Positions 1 to 6,455 of a stretch of 14,531 nt of DNA are shown one piece after another; the first letter of the stretch is position 1; every line of letters starts with the position of its first letter. Made by a program: the position numbers and the translations under genes. This DNA comes from Candidatus Hydrogenedentota bacterium (GTDB lineage Bacteria > Hydrogenedentota > Hydrogenedentia > Hydrogenedentales > SLHB01), in the NCBI GenBank assembly GCA_026387845.1, contig JAPLKX010000523.1, positions 1 through 14,531 on the forward strand, in the 5' to 3' direction. Below the pieces are notes generated by a model. The model was given only the letters and a program-made list of their open reading frames with translations, made no database searches and was not told the DNA's origin.

Positions 1-517
1 GACGCTCCGGTTCTTCCGAACCGCCGTAGAGTTTGATCAACATGGCGTAATCGACCTGAGATCCAAATGCACCCTCGACCGCTTCTAGGTATACCCGATG
101 TCCATCTGTCGTCAATTGAACACGGTTTGTTAGGCGTTCCGCAAGGTCCCGCATGAAAATTCGCGCATCCGCAGCATTGCGCCGTCCTACGTGCCACGAT
201 GCGACGAGTTTCGTATCCGCGCACATGGCCGTCCAAGTCCAAATGTCGCCATATCCGAGTTGACCGCGCTTGTCTTCTGGAACGTTCTTTTCTTTGGCAT
301 AACAGAATGCCCAGATCTCATCACATTGCAGACGTTTACAGGGCAGGCTGCGCAACACCTCATCTTGGTATTGGCGACATGCGGCACCAACACTTCGCAG
401 AAGGCTGGCTACGGTGTTCTTGCTTACACCCGTAAGCCGAGTGACGGCCCGCATACTGTTGCCTTCGCAAAGCAAGTGGATAATCTGGACTCTCTTTTTG
501 AGCGGTAATCTGTTTAT
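1..517 (-). mobile_element. IS1-family transposase, partial at left edge
   Basis: Reading the minus strand from about 517 down to 1 gives one uninterrupted frame of about 172 residues. It has the typical IS1-family DDE layout: an N-terminal helix-turn-helix (CEGNSMRAVTRLTGVSKNTV), a Cys-rich step (SLPCKRLQCDEIWAFC) holding the first catalytic Asp, the segment YGDIWTWTAM.ADTKLVASW, and the second Asp region VQLTTDGHRVYLEAV. The last catalytic residue and the right end of the element lie outside the window. The position where relatives usually have the initiator Met is an ATA codon at 517-515. An in-frame TGA lies eight codons upstream and the first in-frame ATG is at 454-452, inside the HTH. 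The copy may therefore be degenerate or use a non-standard start. Terminal inverted repeats cannot be defined from one end. The family assignment is confident; whether it is active is unknown. Confidence 0.85.
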
Positions 518-595
518 GACTGGGTTATACCTGACCGCTCACGCATTTGTCAAGTTCATTGTTTGTCCAAATGGCGGCAGGCACCTACGGGCCTA

Positions 596-625
596 TTGAC
601 AAAGCCCTGACCCGTGTGTTAACCT
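596..625 (+). promoter_or_regulatory. Putative sigma-70 promoter of the higBA operon
   Basis: A perfect -35 box TTGACA (596-601) is followed 18 bases later by TAACCT (620-625), a 3/6 match to TATAAT that keeps the two key first bases and the final T. The ATG of the toxin gene is only 9 bases past the -10 box, so transcription would begin almost at the start codon. No Shine-Dalgarno sequence is visible before that ATG. Placement is by eye. An operator would be expected here for an autoregulated toxin-antitoxin operon, but I see no convincing long inverted repeat. Confidence 0.45.
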
Positions 626-634
626 TTGGGTGCA

Positions 635-931
635 ATGAATGTTGAATTCGAAGACAAGAACCTAGACCGACTTGAAATCGACACGGGTTTTGATGGTGGC
701 TGGCCGCAAGCAATCGTGCGAGCATTTCGAAAACTCATGAACATGATTCGGCAAGCGCCAGACGACCGAGTATTTCGAAATTCACGTGGCGTGCATTATG
801 AGAAACTAGAGGGAGATCGAAAGGGTCAGCATTCCATGAGACTCAACGATCAATATCGCCTCTTGATACGCATCAAGCAATTAGACAATCGAAAGACTGT
901 TGTGATTATGGGAATAGAAGATTATCACTAA
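635..931 (+). CDS. higB: HigB/RelE-ParE family mRNA-interferase toxin
   Basis: A 98-residue protein of the HigB branch of the RelE/ParE superfamily. These toxins bind the ribosome and cleave translated mRNA when not held by their antitoxin. The diagnostic stretch is the central HYEKLEGDRKGQHSMRLNDQ followed by YRLLIRI and the C-terminal IEDYH, which carry the strand-rich RNase core and its basic or His residues. Length fits the family (about 90-100). I chose the ATG at 635 because the only upstream alternative is a TTG at 626 that would lie on the -10 region. It is followed after 18 bases by the HigA-type antitoxin on the same strand, the usual toxin-first higBA order. Activity is inferred. 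Confidence 0.85.
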   Translation: MNVEFEDKNLDRLEIDTGFDGGWPQAIVRAFRKLMNMIRQAPDDRVFRNSRGVHYEKLEGDRKGQHSMRLNDQYRLLIRIKQLDNRKTVVIMGIEDYH

Positions 932-949
932 TTTGGAGAAGTATAAAAA

Positions 950-2077
950 ATGAGTGTGCGTATTCCAGCAGAAACATTCGCCCCTGGTGAGTACCTCAAA
1001 GATGAGCTTGAGGCACGAGGTTGGTCTCAGATCGATTTCGCGCATATTATTGGCCGTGACCCAAAGACGGTGAACATGATCCTTTCTGGGAAAATGAGAA
1101 TAACCGAGGATACCGCAAAGCTGCTAGAGGCAGCCCTTGACCTCGATGCTCAATATTGGCTCAATTTGGAGTCCGCTTACCGTTTGGCCATTGCAAAAGA
1201 AACGAAAATTCCCGATAGGGTCTCAAGGCGCGCCAAGTTGTATGATAAGTATCCAATAGGACTCATGACGAGACGTGGATGGATCGAAAAGACTGACAGT
1301 CTTGATGTCCTGGAGCATAGAGTTCTTTCGTTCTTTCAGATATCAAGTCTTGATGAAGAACCTAGATTTCTCTGCGCAGCAAAGAGGAGGAACGAGCCCC
1401 AAAAGACCTCCATTCAGCTTGCTTGGTTATACCGCACTCACGAGATTGTTAAATTGATGCCCGTTCACGGATTCACACAAAAGAAACTCGATGAAGCCCT
1501 CAAGAGGCTCAAGGCGATCATGAAGCATCCAGAGGAAATCAGACACATTCCCCGCATTCTGGCAGACGCGGGGGTTCGCTTCGTAATTGTCGAGGCCCTG
1601 CCGGGTTCAAAGATTGACGGTGCCTGTTACTGGCTTGATAGGAACACCCCGGTCATTGCAATGACAGTTCGTCTTGACCGCATAGATAACTTTTGGTTTG
1701 TATTGTTGCATGAATTGCGACATGTGGCAAATGGACATGGGAAGCAGTTTTGCATTCTCGACACGGACCTGCTCGAACAGGAACAGATTACGCAAGAGGA
1801 AGAGCAAGTAAATACAGAGGCAGAAGATTTTCTGATTCCAAGGGATCAGATGAGTGATTTTATTGCCAGGGTCAAGCCGGTCTTTTCGCAATTGACGATA
1901 ATCGGCTTCGCTAATCGCATAGGTATCCATCCAGGAATTGTTGTAGGGCGATTGCGCAAGAAAGAAGTGATTCCCTATACGCATTACACAAAGATGCTAG
2001 TGAATGTTCGACATATCATCTGCTCAACGGCTCTTTGCGATGGATGGGGAACCATGATGCCAGTGAGGAGCAACTGA
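950..2077 (+). CDS. higA: HigA-type antitoxin fused to ImmA/IrrE zinc-peptidase domain
   Basis: A 375-residue two-domain protein. Residues about 10-70 are an XRE/HigA helix-turn-helix (PGEYLKDELEARGWSQIDFA, then GRDPKTVNMILSGKMRIT), which should bind the operon promoter and neutralise the toxin. Residues about 200-330 form an ImmA/IrrE (COG2856-type) metallopeptidase domain with the zinc motif HELRH at 254-258. The third ligand is probably E284 in the ExxVN version of the ExxAN motif, followed by FLIP at 294-297. The start is supported by GGAGA at 935-939, ten bases upstream. Known ImmA proteases cleave phage-type repressors; whether this fused form cleaves itself or another regulator is unknown. 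It is co-oriented with the toxin (18-base gap) and with the next gene (1-base gap). Confidence 0.85.
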   Translation: MSVRIPAETFAPGEYLKDELEARGWSQIDFAHIIGRDPKTVNMILSGKMRITEDTAKLLEAALDLDAQYWLNLESAYRLAIAKETKIPDRVSRRAKLYDKYPIGLMTRRGWIEKTDSLDVLEHRVLSFFQISSLDEEPRFLCAAKRRNEPQKTSIQLAWLYRTHEIVKLMPVHGFTQKKLDEALKRLKAIMKHPEEIRHIPRILADAGVRFVIVEALPGSKIDGACYWLDRNTPVIAMTVRLDRIDNFWFVLLHELRHVANGHGKQFCILDTDLLEQEQITQEEEQVNTEAEDFLIPRDQMSDFIARVKPVFSQLTIIGFANRIGIHPGIVVGRLRKKEVIPYTHYTKMLVNVRHIICSTALCDGWGTMMPVRSN

Positions 2078-2078
2078 C

Positions 2079-2537
2079 ATGACCTATAATGAACAACTTC
2101 AAGAATTGGTGACTAAGTATGTAAATGCTAATGAGCCTTGGCCCGCCACCGCACGCATGATTGCCGCATGGGCCGTGCGGAACAAGTGGTGGAAGCCGCA
2201 ACCATCATCCATCATAAATCAGTGCGCAGACCAAATCTCTCGCGCGATGCGTGAGGAGTACTATACGGACCCCCAAGGAAGGAGGGTGCGGACAAAGCAC
2301 GCTGCAACACTGAAGAGCGAAGGGGAACAACAGACTCTCTGGGCTGATATTCGAACCGCCGACCATGAGCATATGGAATTGGCATTTCAGCAGCGGCGAC
2401 GCGGAATAGTCGCTGACTGCCACCAGCTAAAAGCAGACGTGGATAGCTATAACGAGAATAATGAGAATGACGGTTGTTTCCAGTTGTCGCTCAATTTCAC
2501 TTACGACGTAGAGGAATTGGAACTGGCCGAGGTTTAG
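2079..2537 (+). CDS. Small protein of unknown function in the higBA operon, probable winged helix
   Basis: A 152-residue soluble protein. It starts one base after the higA stop, with GAGGAG at 2065-2070 as ribosome-binding site, so it is surely cotranscribed and perhaps translationally coupled. The N-terminal half (about 20-80) reads like a winged helix: helical PATARMIAAWAVRNKWWKP, then INQCADQISRAMREEY, then a turn-rich basic TDPQGRRVRTKHA that could be the wing. The C-terminal half contains QQRRRGIVADCHQLKADVDS and an acidic end. I recall similar hypothetical proteins beside HigA/ImmA genes but cannot name a family. Candidate roles are a third toxin-antitoxin component, a repressor that the ImmA domain acts on, or an operon regulator; these are guesses. 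Its stop codon interlocks with that of the convergent minus-strand gene. Confidence 0.7.
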   Translation: MTYNEQLQELVTKYVNANEPWPATARMIAAWAVRNKWWKPQPSSIINQCADQISRAMREEYYTDPQGRRVRTKHAATLKSEGEQQTLWADIRTADHEHMELAFQQRRRGIVADCHQLKADVDSYNENNENDGCFQLSLNFTYDVEELELAEV

Positions 2538-2764
2538 TCCGAGGATCTTTTCCAGCGCGCCTGAGCCGCAATTCTAGCCATTTCAGTACGTTGCTTTGGT
2601 GTAAGTTTGTTTGCCCGCGCTTTGCCCCCCCTCTGTCCGCCCTTGCGCCCCAGTGCAACGGCTGCGGGATCTTTTTCCGCTGGCGGGATTGGCCGTTCAC
2701 CTTCTCCGGTCGCGGCTGCTACAATGCTAACTGCGAGTTGATTCAGGTCACGCGCCCGTTTCAT
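2534..2764 (-). CDS. Small basic RKGG/histone H1-like hypothetical protein
   Basis: A 76-residue protein whose C-terminal half is the recurrent bacterial pattern AVALGRKGGQRGGKARANKL followed by TPKQRTEMARIAAQARWK. It is Lys/Arg/Gly/Ala-rich and looks suited to nucleic-acid binding. The pattern is widespread as a short hypothetical protein; its function is not established. Two ATGs are possible: 2782 (82 residues) and 2764 (76 residues). I prefer 2764 because a strong promoter (TTGACT-N17-GATAAT, 2799-2771) has its -10 just before that codon and would leave the 2782 ATG untranscribed. The gene is convergent with the higBA-trio gene and overlaps it by four bases (TTAG supplies TAA on this strand and TAG on the other). 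Confidence 0.65.
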   Translation of the reverse strand: MKRARDLNQLAVSIVAAATGEGERPIPPAEKDPAAVALGRKGGQRGGKARANKLTPKQRTEMARIAAQARWKRSSD

Positions 2765-2770
2765 GTATTC

Positions 2771-2799
2771 ATTATCCCGCATGATCCCCGATCAGTCAA
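2771..2799 (-). promoter_or_regulatory. Putative strong promoter, leaderless transcript for the RKGG gene
   Basis: On the minus strand, TTGACT (2799-2794; 5/6 to consensus) is followed by a 17-base spacer and GATAAT (2776-2771; 5/6). The expected start of transcription falls at about 2766-2764, which is the ATG at 2764. This implies a leaderless mRNA and decides the start codon. It is one of the best consensus matches in the window. Confidence 0.55.
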
Positions 2800-2844
2800 G
2801 GCCCCGTGAATTCAAATTGACCCACTACCGGGATGCGGATTGTG

Positions 2845-2873
2845 TTGACGGGCGGGATGCGGCGTGGTAGAGT
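2845..2873 (+). promoter_or_regulatory. Putative sigma-70 promoter upstream of small ORF and GH36 gene
   Basis: TTGACG (2845-2850; 5/6) is followed by a 17-base spacer and TAGAGT (2868-2873; 4/6 with the key T, A and final T). The expected transcript start is near 2880, about 38 bases before the 57-codon ORF at 2918 and 300 bases before the alpha-galactosidase ATG. It could serve both. Confidence 0.5.
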
Positions 2874-2917
2874 GTGCGATTGAAACGGGCTTTTTGCGGC
2901 CTTGGGAAGGGTAAAGG

Positions 2918-3091
2918 ATGAGACATAAGCATATCTGCGTAATATCTCGTGCGTCGATATTTAGTGGGTTGACCAGCGGTCTGGATACGATCGAGTCCGT
3001 GATCATTATGTTGTTGAGCGTCTTTTTCAACTCGTGGGATAACTTTAGTTCGGTTATCCAGAACCTGCAGAAGTATTACCAAAAAACCTGA
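2918..3091 (+). CDS. Possible 57-residue small membrane-associated protein
   Basis: An ATG-to-TGA frame of 57 residues. It begins with a basic MRHKHICVISR, followed by an amphipathic stretch, a hydrophobic core at about 27-37 (SVIIMLLSVFF), and a polar helical tail QNLQKYYQKT. It sits 38 bases downstream of a good promoter and 89 bases before the alpha-galactosidase gene. Possible ribosome-binding purines are GGGAAGGG at 2904-2911. I do not recognise a family. It could be a small membrane peptide, a leader peptide for the downstream gene, or a chance ORF. It is the only sensible content of the 400-base gap between the neighbouring genes. Confidence 0.35.
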   Translation: MRHKHICVISRASIFSGLTSGLDTIESVIIMLLSVFFNSWDNFSSVIQNLQKYYQKT

Positions 3092-3180
3092 CCGGCTTCC
3101 GCGGTCCGCAACATTGGCTCGCAACGTTCGCACTCGACATCGGGTTGCAAGTCGGGGAATGAAGCTGGGGGTGGGTCGTC

Positions 3181-5277
3181 ATGAAAATGGATCAACGGCC
3201 GATCATCTTGTTCATTGCGGCCGTAGCGTTGATAGCGGCGCTTCCAGCCCCCGCCCGCGCCGAAAGGTGGACTCTTGCCACCGCGGACACCCGGATTGTT
3301 ATCGGGGTAGACGATAACCGGCCCGCCGTTCAGAAGCTTCAAGACCTGACCGCCCAGTACGATTGGATTGACGCCCCCATCGGCGTCCCGCTCATGTCCA
3401 GCGTGTCCATTGCCGGCCAGGAACGTCCAACACAATGGCAATTCCTCGACGGCACGCTAAGTGAAGACGCCGCCAGCCTCACGCTCGCATTCCAGAATCA
3501 AGATCCAAAACTTGTCCTCAGGTCCGTCTGGAGGGCGCGGCCGGGGCGCGGCCCCGTCGAGCATTGGATGACGCTCGAAAACCAGTCGGATACCCCGGTG
3601 ACGATCTCGCATCAGGACAGCCTGGCGCTTGCCGGACTTCGGCCCAGTGCCGACGCAAAAATATGGTGGATCAAACGCGGGGGAAGTAACGCCGGCACGC
3701 AAGGCGGGACCTTTTCCGAACCGTTCACAGCCCAGCTCAATCTCAACCTGGTAAGCAACTGCGACGACGGCGCCAGCCCCGTCCCCTGGCTCGCCGTACA
3801 CCAAACGGGCGGGGGCCTCTATGCCGGGTGGGAATTCTCCGGGCTGGGCCGCATCGCCGCGCGGTCACGCGAAGGCTCGGCCCTGCTCGATGTCGATATC
3901 GGGCTCATGCCGGAATTCAAGACCGACGTCGAGCCCGGCGAGGTTTTCCTCGTCCCGCCCGCGTTCATCGGCTGCTATAACGGCGATATGGACGACGGCG
4001 CCTACTCGCTCCACCAATGGATCTTGAAATACCTGCGCCCGCGCCTCCCCGAAGACGTCCCCGATCCTATTCTGGCGTACAACCTCTACCTGGATGCAGG
4101 CGGAGCCAACGCCACGCAGGAGGACGTCCTCCGGAGCGCCCAGTTTTGCCGTGACCTCGGGTTCGAAGCATTCATGCCGGACGCCATGTGGTTCCCGGCC
4201 TGCGGCGACTGGCGATGGGACCCCGCCCGCTTTCCCAACGGGATCAAGCCCATCGAGGAGTATGCGCACACATCCGGTATGAGGCTGGCCCTGTGGTGCG
4301 CATGGACCAACGGCGGCGTCTCTGAACATGAGGGCGCGCTGAGCGTGCGTGGGGCCGTCGGCCACCCGGATTGGTTCAATTCCGATTTTGCCGCGGACTG
4401 GCAGCCCGGCCCGTTCTACGGCGGCCGGGTTTGCCTCGCGTGCCCCGAGGCGCGCCAATGGGAAATCCAGAAGACCCAGTGGCTCGTGGCCAATCACAAC
4501 CTGGACTACCTCAAGCACGACTGCGGGCCTATTGTCACGCACGGCGCCGATACCAGCTACTGGGCCGCTATGGCCTACTACGAAGTCCAGGAAAAACTCC
4601 GCGGCGCGTTTCCCCGGCTCATTCTTGAAAACTGTTCGGGCGGCGGGCACATCAAAGATTTCGGCGTCATCCAGCGCACCCACTACACGGTCACCACCGA
4701 TACCCTGTCCAACCTCCCGGACCGACAGAGCCTCTATGATTCCACCTTCGCGTTTCCCCCGATGCTCTTGCAGGCGTACACCTACGAGCGGGCATACAAA
4801 GTGCCTGGCGACGACCCCGGAACCTACCTCTGGCGCAGCGGCATGATGGGCGCATGGCAAATCGACCCCACCAATACGCGCATTTGGACCGACGGCGAGA
4901 AAAACTCCGCGCGGAGAAGCGCCCAAATCTACAAAGACTGGATTCGGCCTATCCTCAAAGACGTGAAAGTCCACCACGTTTTGCCGCGGCCCGACGGCAT
5001 CCATTGGGACGGCATGTTTTATTGGTCCCCCGGGTTGAAGCGCGGCACCCTGTACATCTTCCGCCCCGATGCCCAGGAAGAGACCACCCTCGTCCATTTG
5101 AAAGGGTTGGACCCCAAACAAGACTACCGGGCGTGGTCCGAGGACGGGTCAATCCAGCCCGGCGTCCGCACCGGTTCTGAACTCATGGGCAACGGCCTCC
5201 TCATACGCCTGCCCGCCCGGTTCAGCAGCGACCTCATCTTCCTCCAGCACGCCGCCCCCGGCGCCTCCCAGCCCTGA
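3181..5277 (+). CDS. Secreted GH36-type alpha-galactosidase
   Basis: A 698-residue exported glycoside hydrolase of family 36 (clan GH-D), expected to release terminal alpha-galactose (or alpha-N-acetylgalactosamine) from oligosaccharides outside the cytoplasm. The N-terminus is a Sec signal peptide: basic start, hydrophobic LFIAAVALIAALP, and an ARA cleavage site near residue 27. Residues about 30-300 fit the beta-sandwich domain. The barrel starts near 305, with PDAMWF (333-338), GDWRWDP..FPNG, and WCAW. The probable nucleophile is D447 in YLKHDCGP (443-450). The substrate-recognition motif ENCSGGG is at 483-489. D507 in TVTTDTLSN is the likely acid/base, although canonical family members have an SDxxD-like motif here. 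Length fits GH36. The upstream region is purine-rich (GGGGGTGGG). The gene stands alone between AT-richer blocks. Substrate is inferred. Confidence 0.85.
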   Translation: MKMDQRPIILFIAAVALIAALPAPARAERWTLATADTRIVIGVDDNRPAVQKLQDLTAQYDWIDAPIGVPLMSSVSIAGQERPTQWQFLDGTLSEDAASLTLAFQNQDPKLVLRSVWRARPGRGPVEHWMTLENQSDTPVTISHQDSLALAGLRPSADAKIWWIKRGGSNAGTQGGTFSEPFTAQLNLNLVSNCDDGASPVPWLAVHQTGGGLYAGWEFSGLGRIAARSREGSALLDVDIGLMPEFKTDVEPGEVFLVPPAFIGCYNGDMDDGAYSLHQWILKYLRPRLPEDVPDPILAYNLYLDAGGANATQEDVLRSAQFCRDLGFEAFMPDAMWFPACGDWRWDPARFPNGIKPIEEYAHTSGMRLALWCAWTNGGVSEHEGALSVRGAVGHPDWFNSDFAADWQPGPFYGGRVCLACPEARQWEIQKTQWLVANHNLDYLKHDCGPIVTHGADTSYWAAMAYYEVQEKLRGAFPRLILENCSGGGHIKDFGVIQRTHYTVTTDTLSNLPDRQSLYDSTFAFPPMLLQAYTYERAYKVPGDDPGTYLWRSGMMGAWQIDPTNTRIWTDGEKNSARRSAQIYKDWIRPILKDVKVHHVLPRPDGIHWDGMFYWSPGLKRGTLYIFRPDAQEETTLVHLKGLDPKQDYRAWSEDGSIQPGVRTGSELMGNGLLIRLPARFSSDLIFLQHAAPGASQP

Positions 5278-5293
5278 GCACCGCCCTTACATC

Positions 5294-5321
5294 CTTCGCA
5301 CTTCGCACTTTGCACTTTGCA
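5294..5321. repeat. Four tandem heptamers CTTYGCA
   Basis: Four direct copies of a seven-base unit follow one another without gaps: CTTCGCA, CTTCGCA, CTTTGCA, CTTTGCA. They lie 17 bases after the alpha-galactosidase stop. This resembles the short tandem heptanucleotide repeats known from cyanobacteria and other bacteria. No function is evident. The copies are two exact pairs, which suggests stepwise duplication. Confidence 0.8.
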
Positions 5322-5347
5322 CTGTCAACTTTGGGTAGTGGTACATT

Positions 5348-5377
5348 TTGAAGTTTTGCAGTTGATTAGGGTATATT
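5348..5377 (+). promoter_or_regulatory. Putative promoter of the two-gene unknown module
   Basis: TTGAAG (5348-5353; 4/6) and TATATT (5372-5377; 5/6) are separated by 18 bases. The ATG of the next gene is 31 bases further, with a GGGATGGGGA ribosome-binding region between. This gives the following gene pair its own transcription unit. Confidence 0.45.
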
Positions 5378-5408
5378 GTCATAGGAAACACCTCGGGATG
5401 GGGATTCA

Positions 5409-5825
5409 ATGACCGCAAACTATAAGCTTAAGGCAATCAATCCCGTGAATCCCCAAGGGCCGAAAACGGATATAACAATACCTGGCGACTTGATAGAACG
5501 ATACTTTAAGTATGATTCGGTGCGTTTTGATAACCTTGAGGCGGCAAAGCATGTGCTGGAGAACACCGTCTTGATTTTTTCCGGTGTCCGCATGTTTAAT
5601 AAAGGGGGATGGTGTTACGTAGGCTATCCCGAAATGTGGACAATACGCGAAAATGTAACGGCACCGTTCCCTAGGAATATGGTATTTGCAGTTTATGTTA
5701 ACGCATTGATGGTTTTGTATGAGTGTCGCGCCGAAATTGCAGAAAAAATCGAAGGTGAGGAGCAGTTGTATCCCAAGGATTGGAAGAACAGGTATGGAGG
5801 TTTGATATGGAAAAGCACTTTCTAG
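5409..5825 (+). CDS. Unrecognised 138-residue protein, first gene of a two-gene module
   Basis: A soluble protein of 138 residues with no signal peptide. Notable parts are ITIPGDLIERYF near the start, a central GGWCYVGYP motif after MFNKG (about residues 63-74), a hydrophobic NMVFAVYVNALMVLYECRAE strand-like segment, and an aromatic C-terminus (YPKDWKNRYGGLIW). The start has a GGGATGGGGA ribosome-binding region directly upstream and a promoter 31 bases upstream. It overlaps the next gene by 19 bases in another frame, which implies coupled translation. The pair is AT-richer than its neighbours. I recall GGW.Y-containing small hypothetical proteins but cannot give a family or function. A toxin- or immunity-like role is possible from size and pairing only. 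Confidence 0.65.
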   Translation: MTANYKLKAINPVNPQGPKTDITIPGDLIERYFKYDSVRFDNLEAAKHVLENTVLIFSGVRMFNKGGWCYVGYPEMWTIRENVTAPFPRNMVFAVYVNALMVLYECRAEIAEKIEGEEQLYPKDWKNRYGGLIWKSTF

Positions 5826-6232
5826 CCGATCTTATTGAGCCCCTAAAAGTAGGCGACCATGAGAAGCTCGATAGTAATCATCCTCGCCCTTGGTTCAATT
5901 CTCACGGTGACTGCGTTATATACCAGACGGCAAATGAGGCAGTGGTGGCGGACCGTGTTGATGAACTTCTGACGATCTATAATTCTGCCATCGACAATCG
6001 CCCTATCGGCTTCCAAATTAAGGGCGTTTGCGGACTATTGTCTGCATCCGGGGCTGATGGCCTTGCTATAAGTGCAACCATATGTGCAGGTGAAATAAGA
6101 GAGGTTTCGCTCTCGCTTCTTCTCTTGATGGCATATGAGACTCATCCTGCGACTTTTGCGCGGCGTCAAGGATATGCATCTGCGCTTAGCCAAGCAGCCT
6201 CTGCCGTGTCGCTTTGTGCCCCTTGCGCTTGA
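5807..6232 (+). CDS. Unrecognised 141-residue protein, second gene of a two-gene module
   Basis: I chose the ATG at 5807 because GGAGG (5796-5800) sits six bases before it. An in-frame TTG at 5780 lacks such a site. The protein is soluble. Its N-terminal part includes NSHGDCVIYQTANEA. The core is ADRVDELLTIYNSAIDNRPI followed by GFQIKGV, a pattern I associate with small conserved hypothetical proteins (a strand-rich fold with a DDLLT-like loop). The C-terminal part, EVSLSLLLLMAYETH, is hydrophobic but too broken to be a clear membrane helix, and is followed by a Ser/Ala/Cys-rich tail. It overlaps the upstream gene by 19 bases. Function unknown. Confidence 0.65.
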   Translation: MEKHFLADLIEPLKVGDHEKLDSNHPRPWFNSHGDCVIYQTANEAVVADRVDELLTIYNSAIDNRPIGFQIKGVCGLLSASGADGLAISATICAGEIREVSLSLLLLMAYETHPATFARRQGYASALSQAASAVSLCAPCA

Positions 6233-6332
6233 TCTTCGGGCCATGGATAACCATCAAGGGCCGAAGGGTCTACCCGAAACGCGCCAAAGTGTTTCGGCTA
6301 GTTGTCCCAACAAACGTTTAGCGGCAACGTAA

Positions 6333-6363
6333 AGGGGCCATGGGCGGCTAGTTCCTGGCCCCT
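6333..6363. terminator. 8-bp hairpin, possible terminator of the two-gene module
   Basis: AGGGGCCA (6333-6340) and TGGCCCCT (6356-6363) are perfect inverted copies around a 15-base loop, 100 bases after the stop of the second module gene. AATTTCAAAA follows on the plus strand, so a T-tract is weak. The structure could end or stabilise the upstream transcript. Assignment as a terminator is tentative. Confidence 0.35.
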
Positions 6364-6455
6364 AATTTCAAAATGTACCATTACCCCAACTTTGCACGGT
6401 GAACGGCCAAAATCCGCACGTAAGGCTCTCTCACCTCGAAGCGAGTCCTTGATTG

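Noticed and set aside
191..508. 105-residue plus-strand frame in the left edge region
   Set aside because: It is the shadow of the IS1-family transposase, whose minus-strand frame shows clear family motifs throughout.
2825..3133. 102-residue minus-strand frame between the RKGG gene and the GH36 gene
   Set aside because: Composition is Arg/Thr/Gln-rich without domain pattern and there is no ribosome-binding site; the plus-strand promoter and small ORF explain the stretch better.
3865..5121. 418-residue minus-strand frame
   Set aside because: Antisense to the alpha-galactosidase, whose catalytic motifs are in the plus frame; a long antisense frame is a normal effect of GC-rich codon use.
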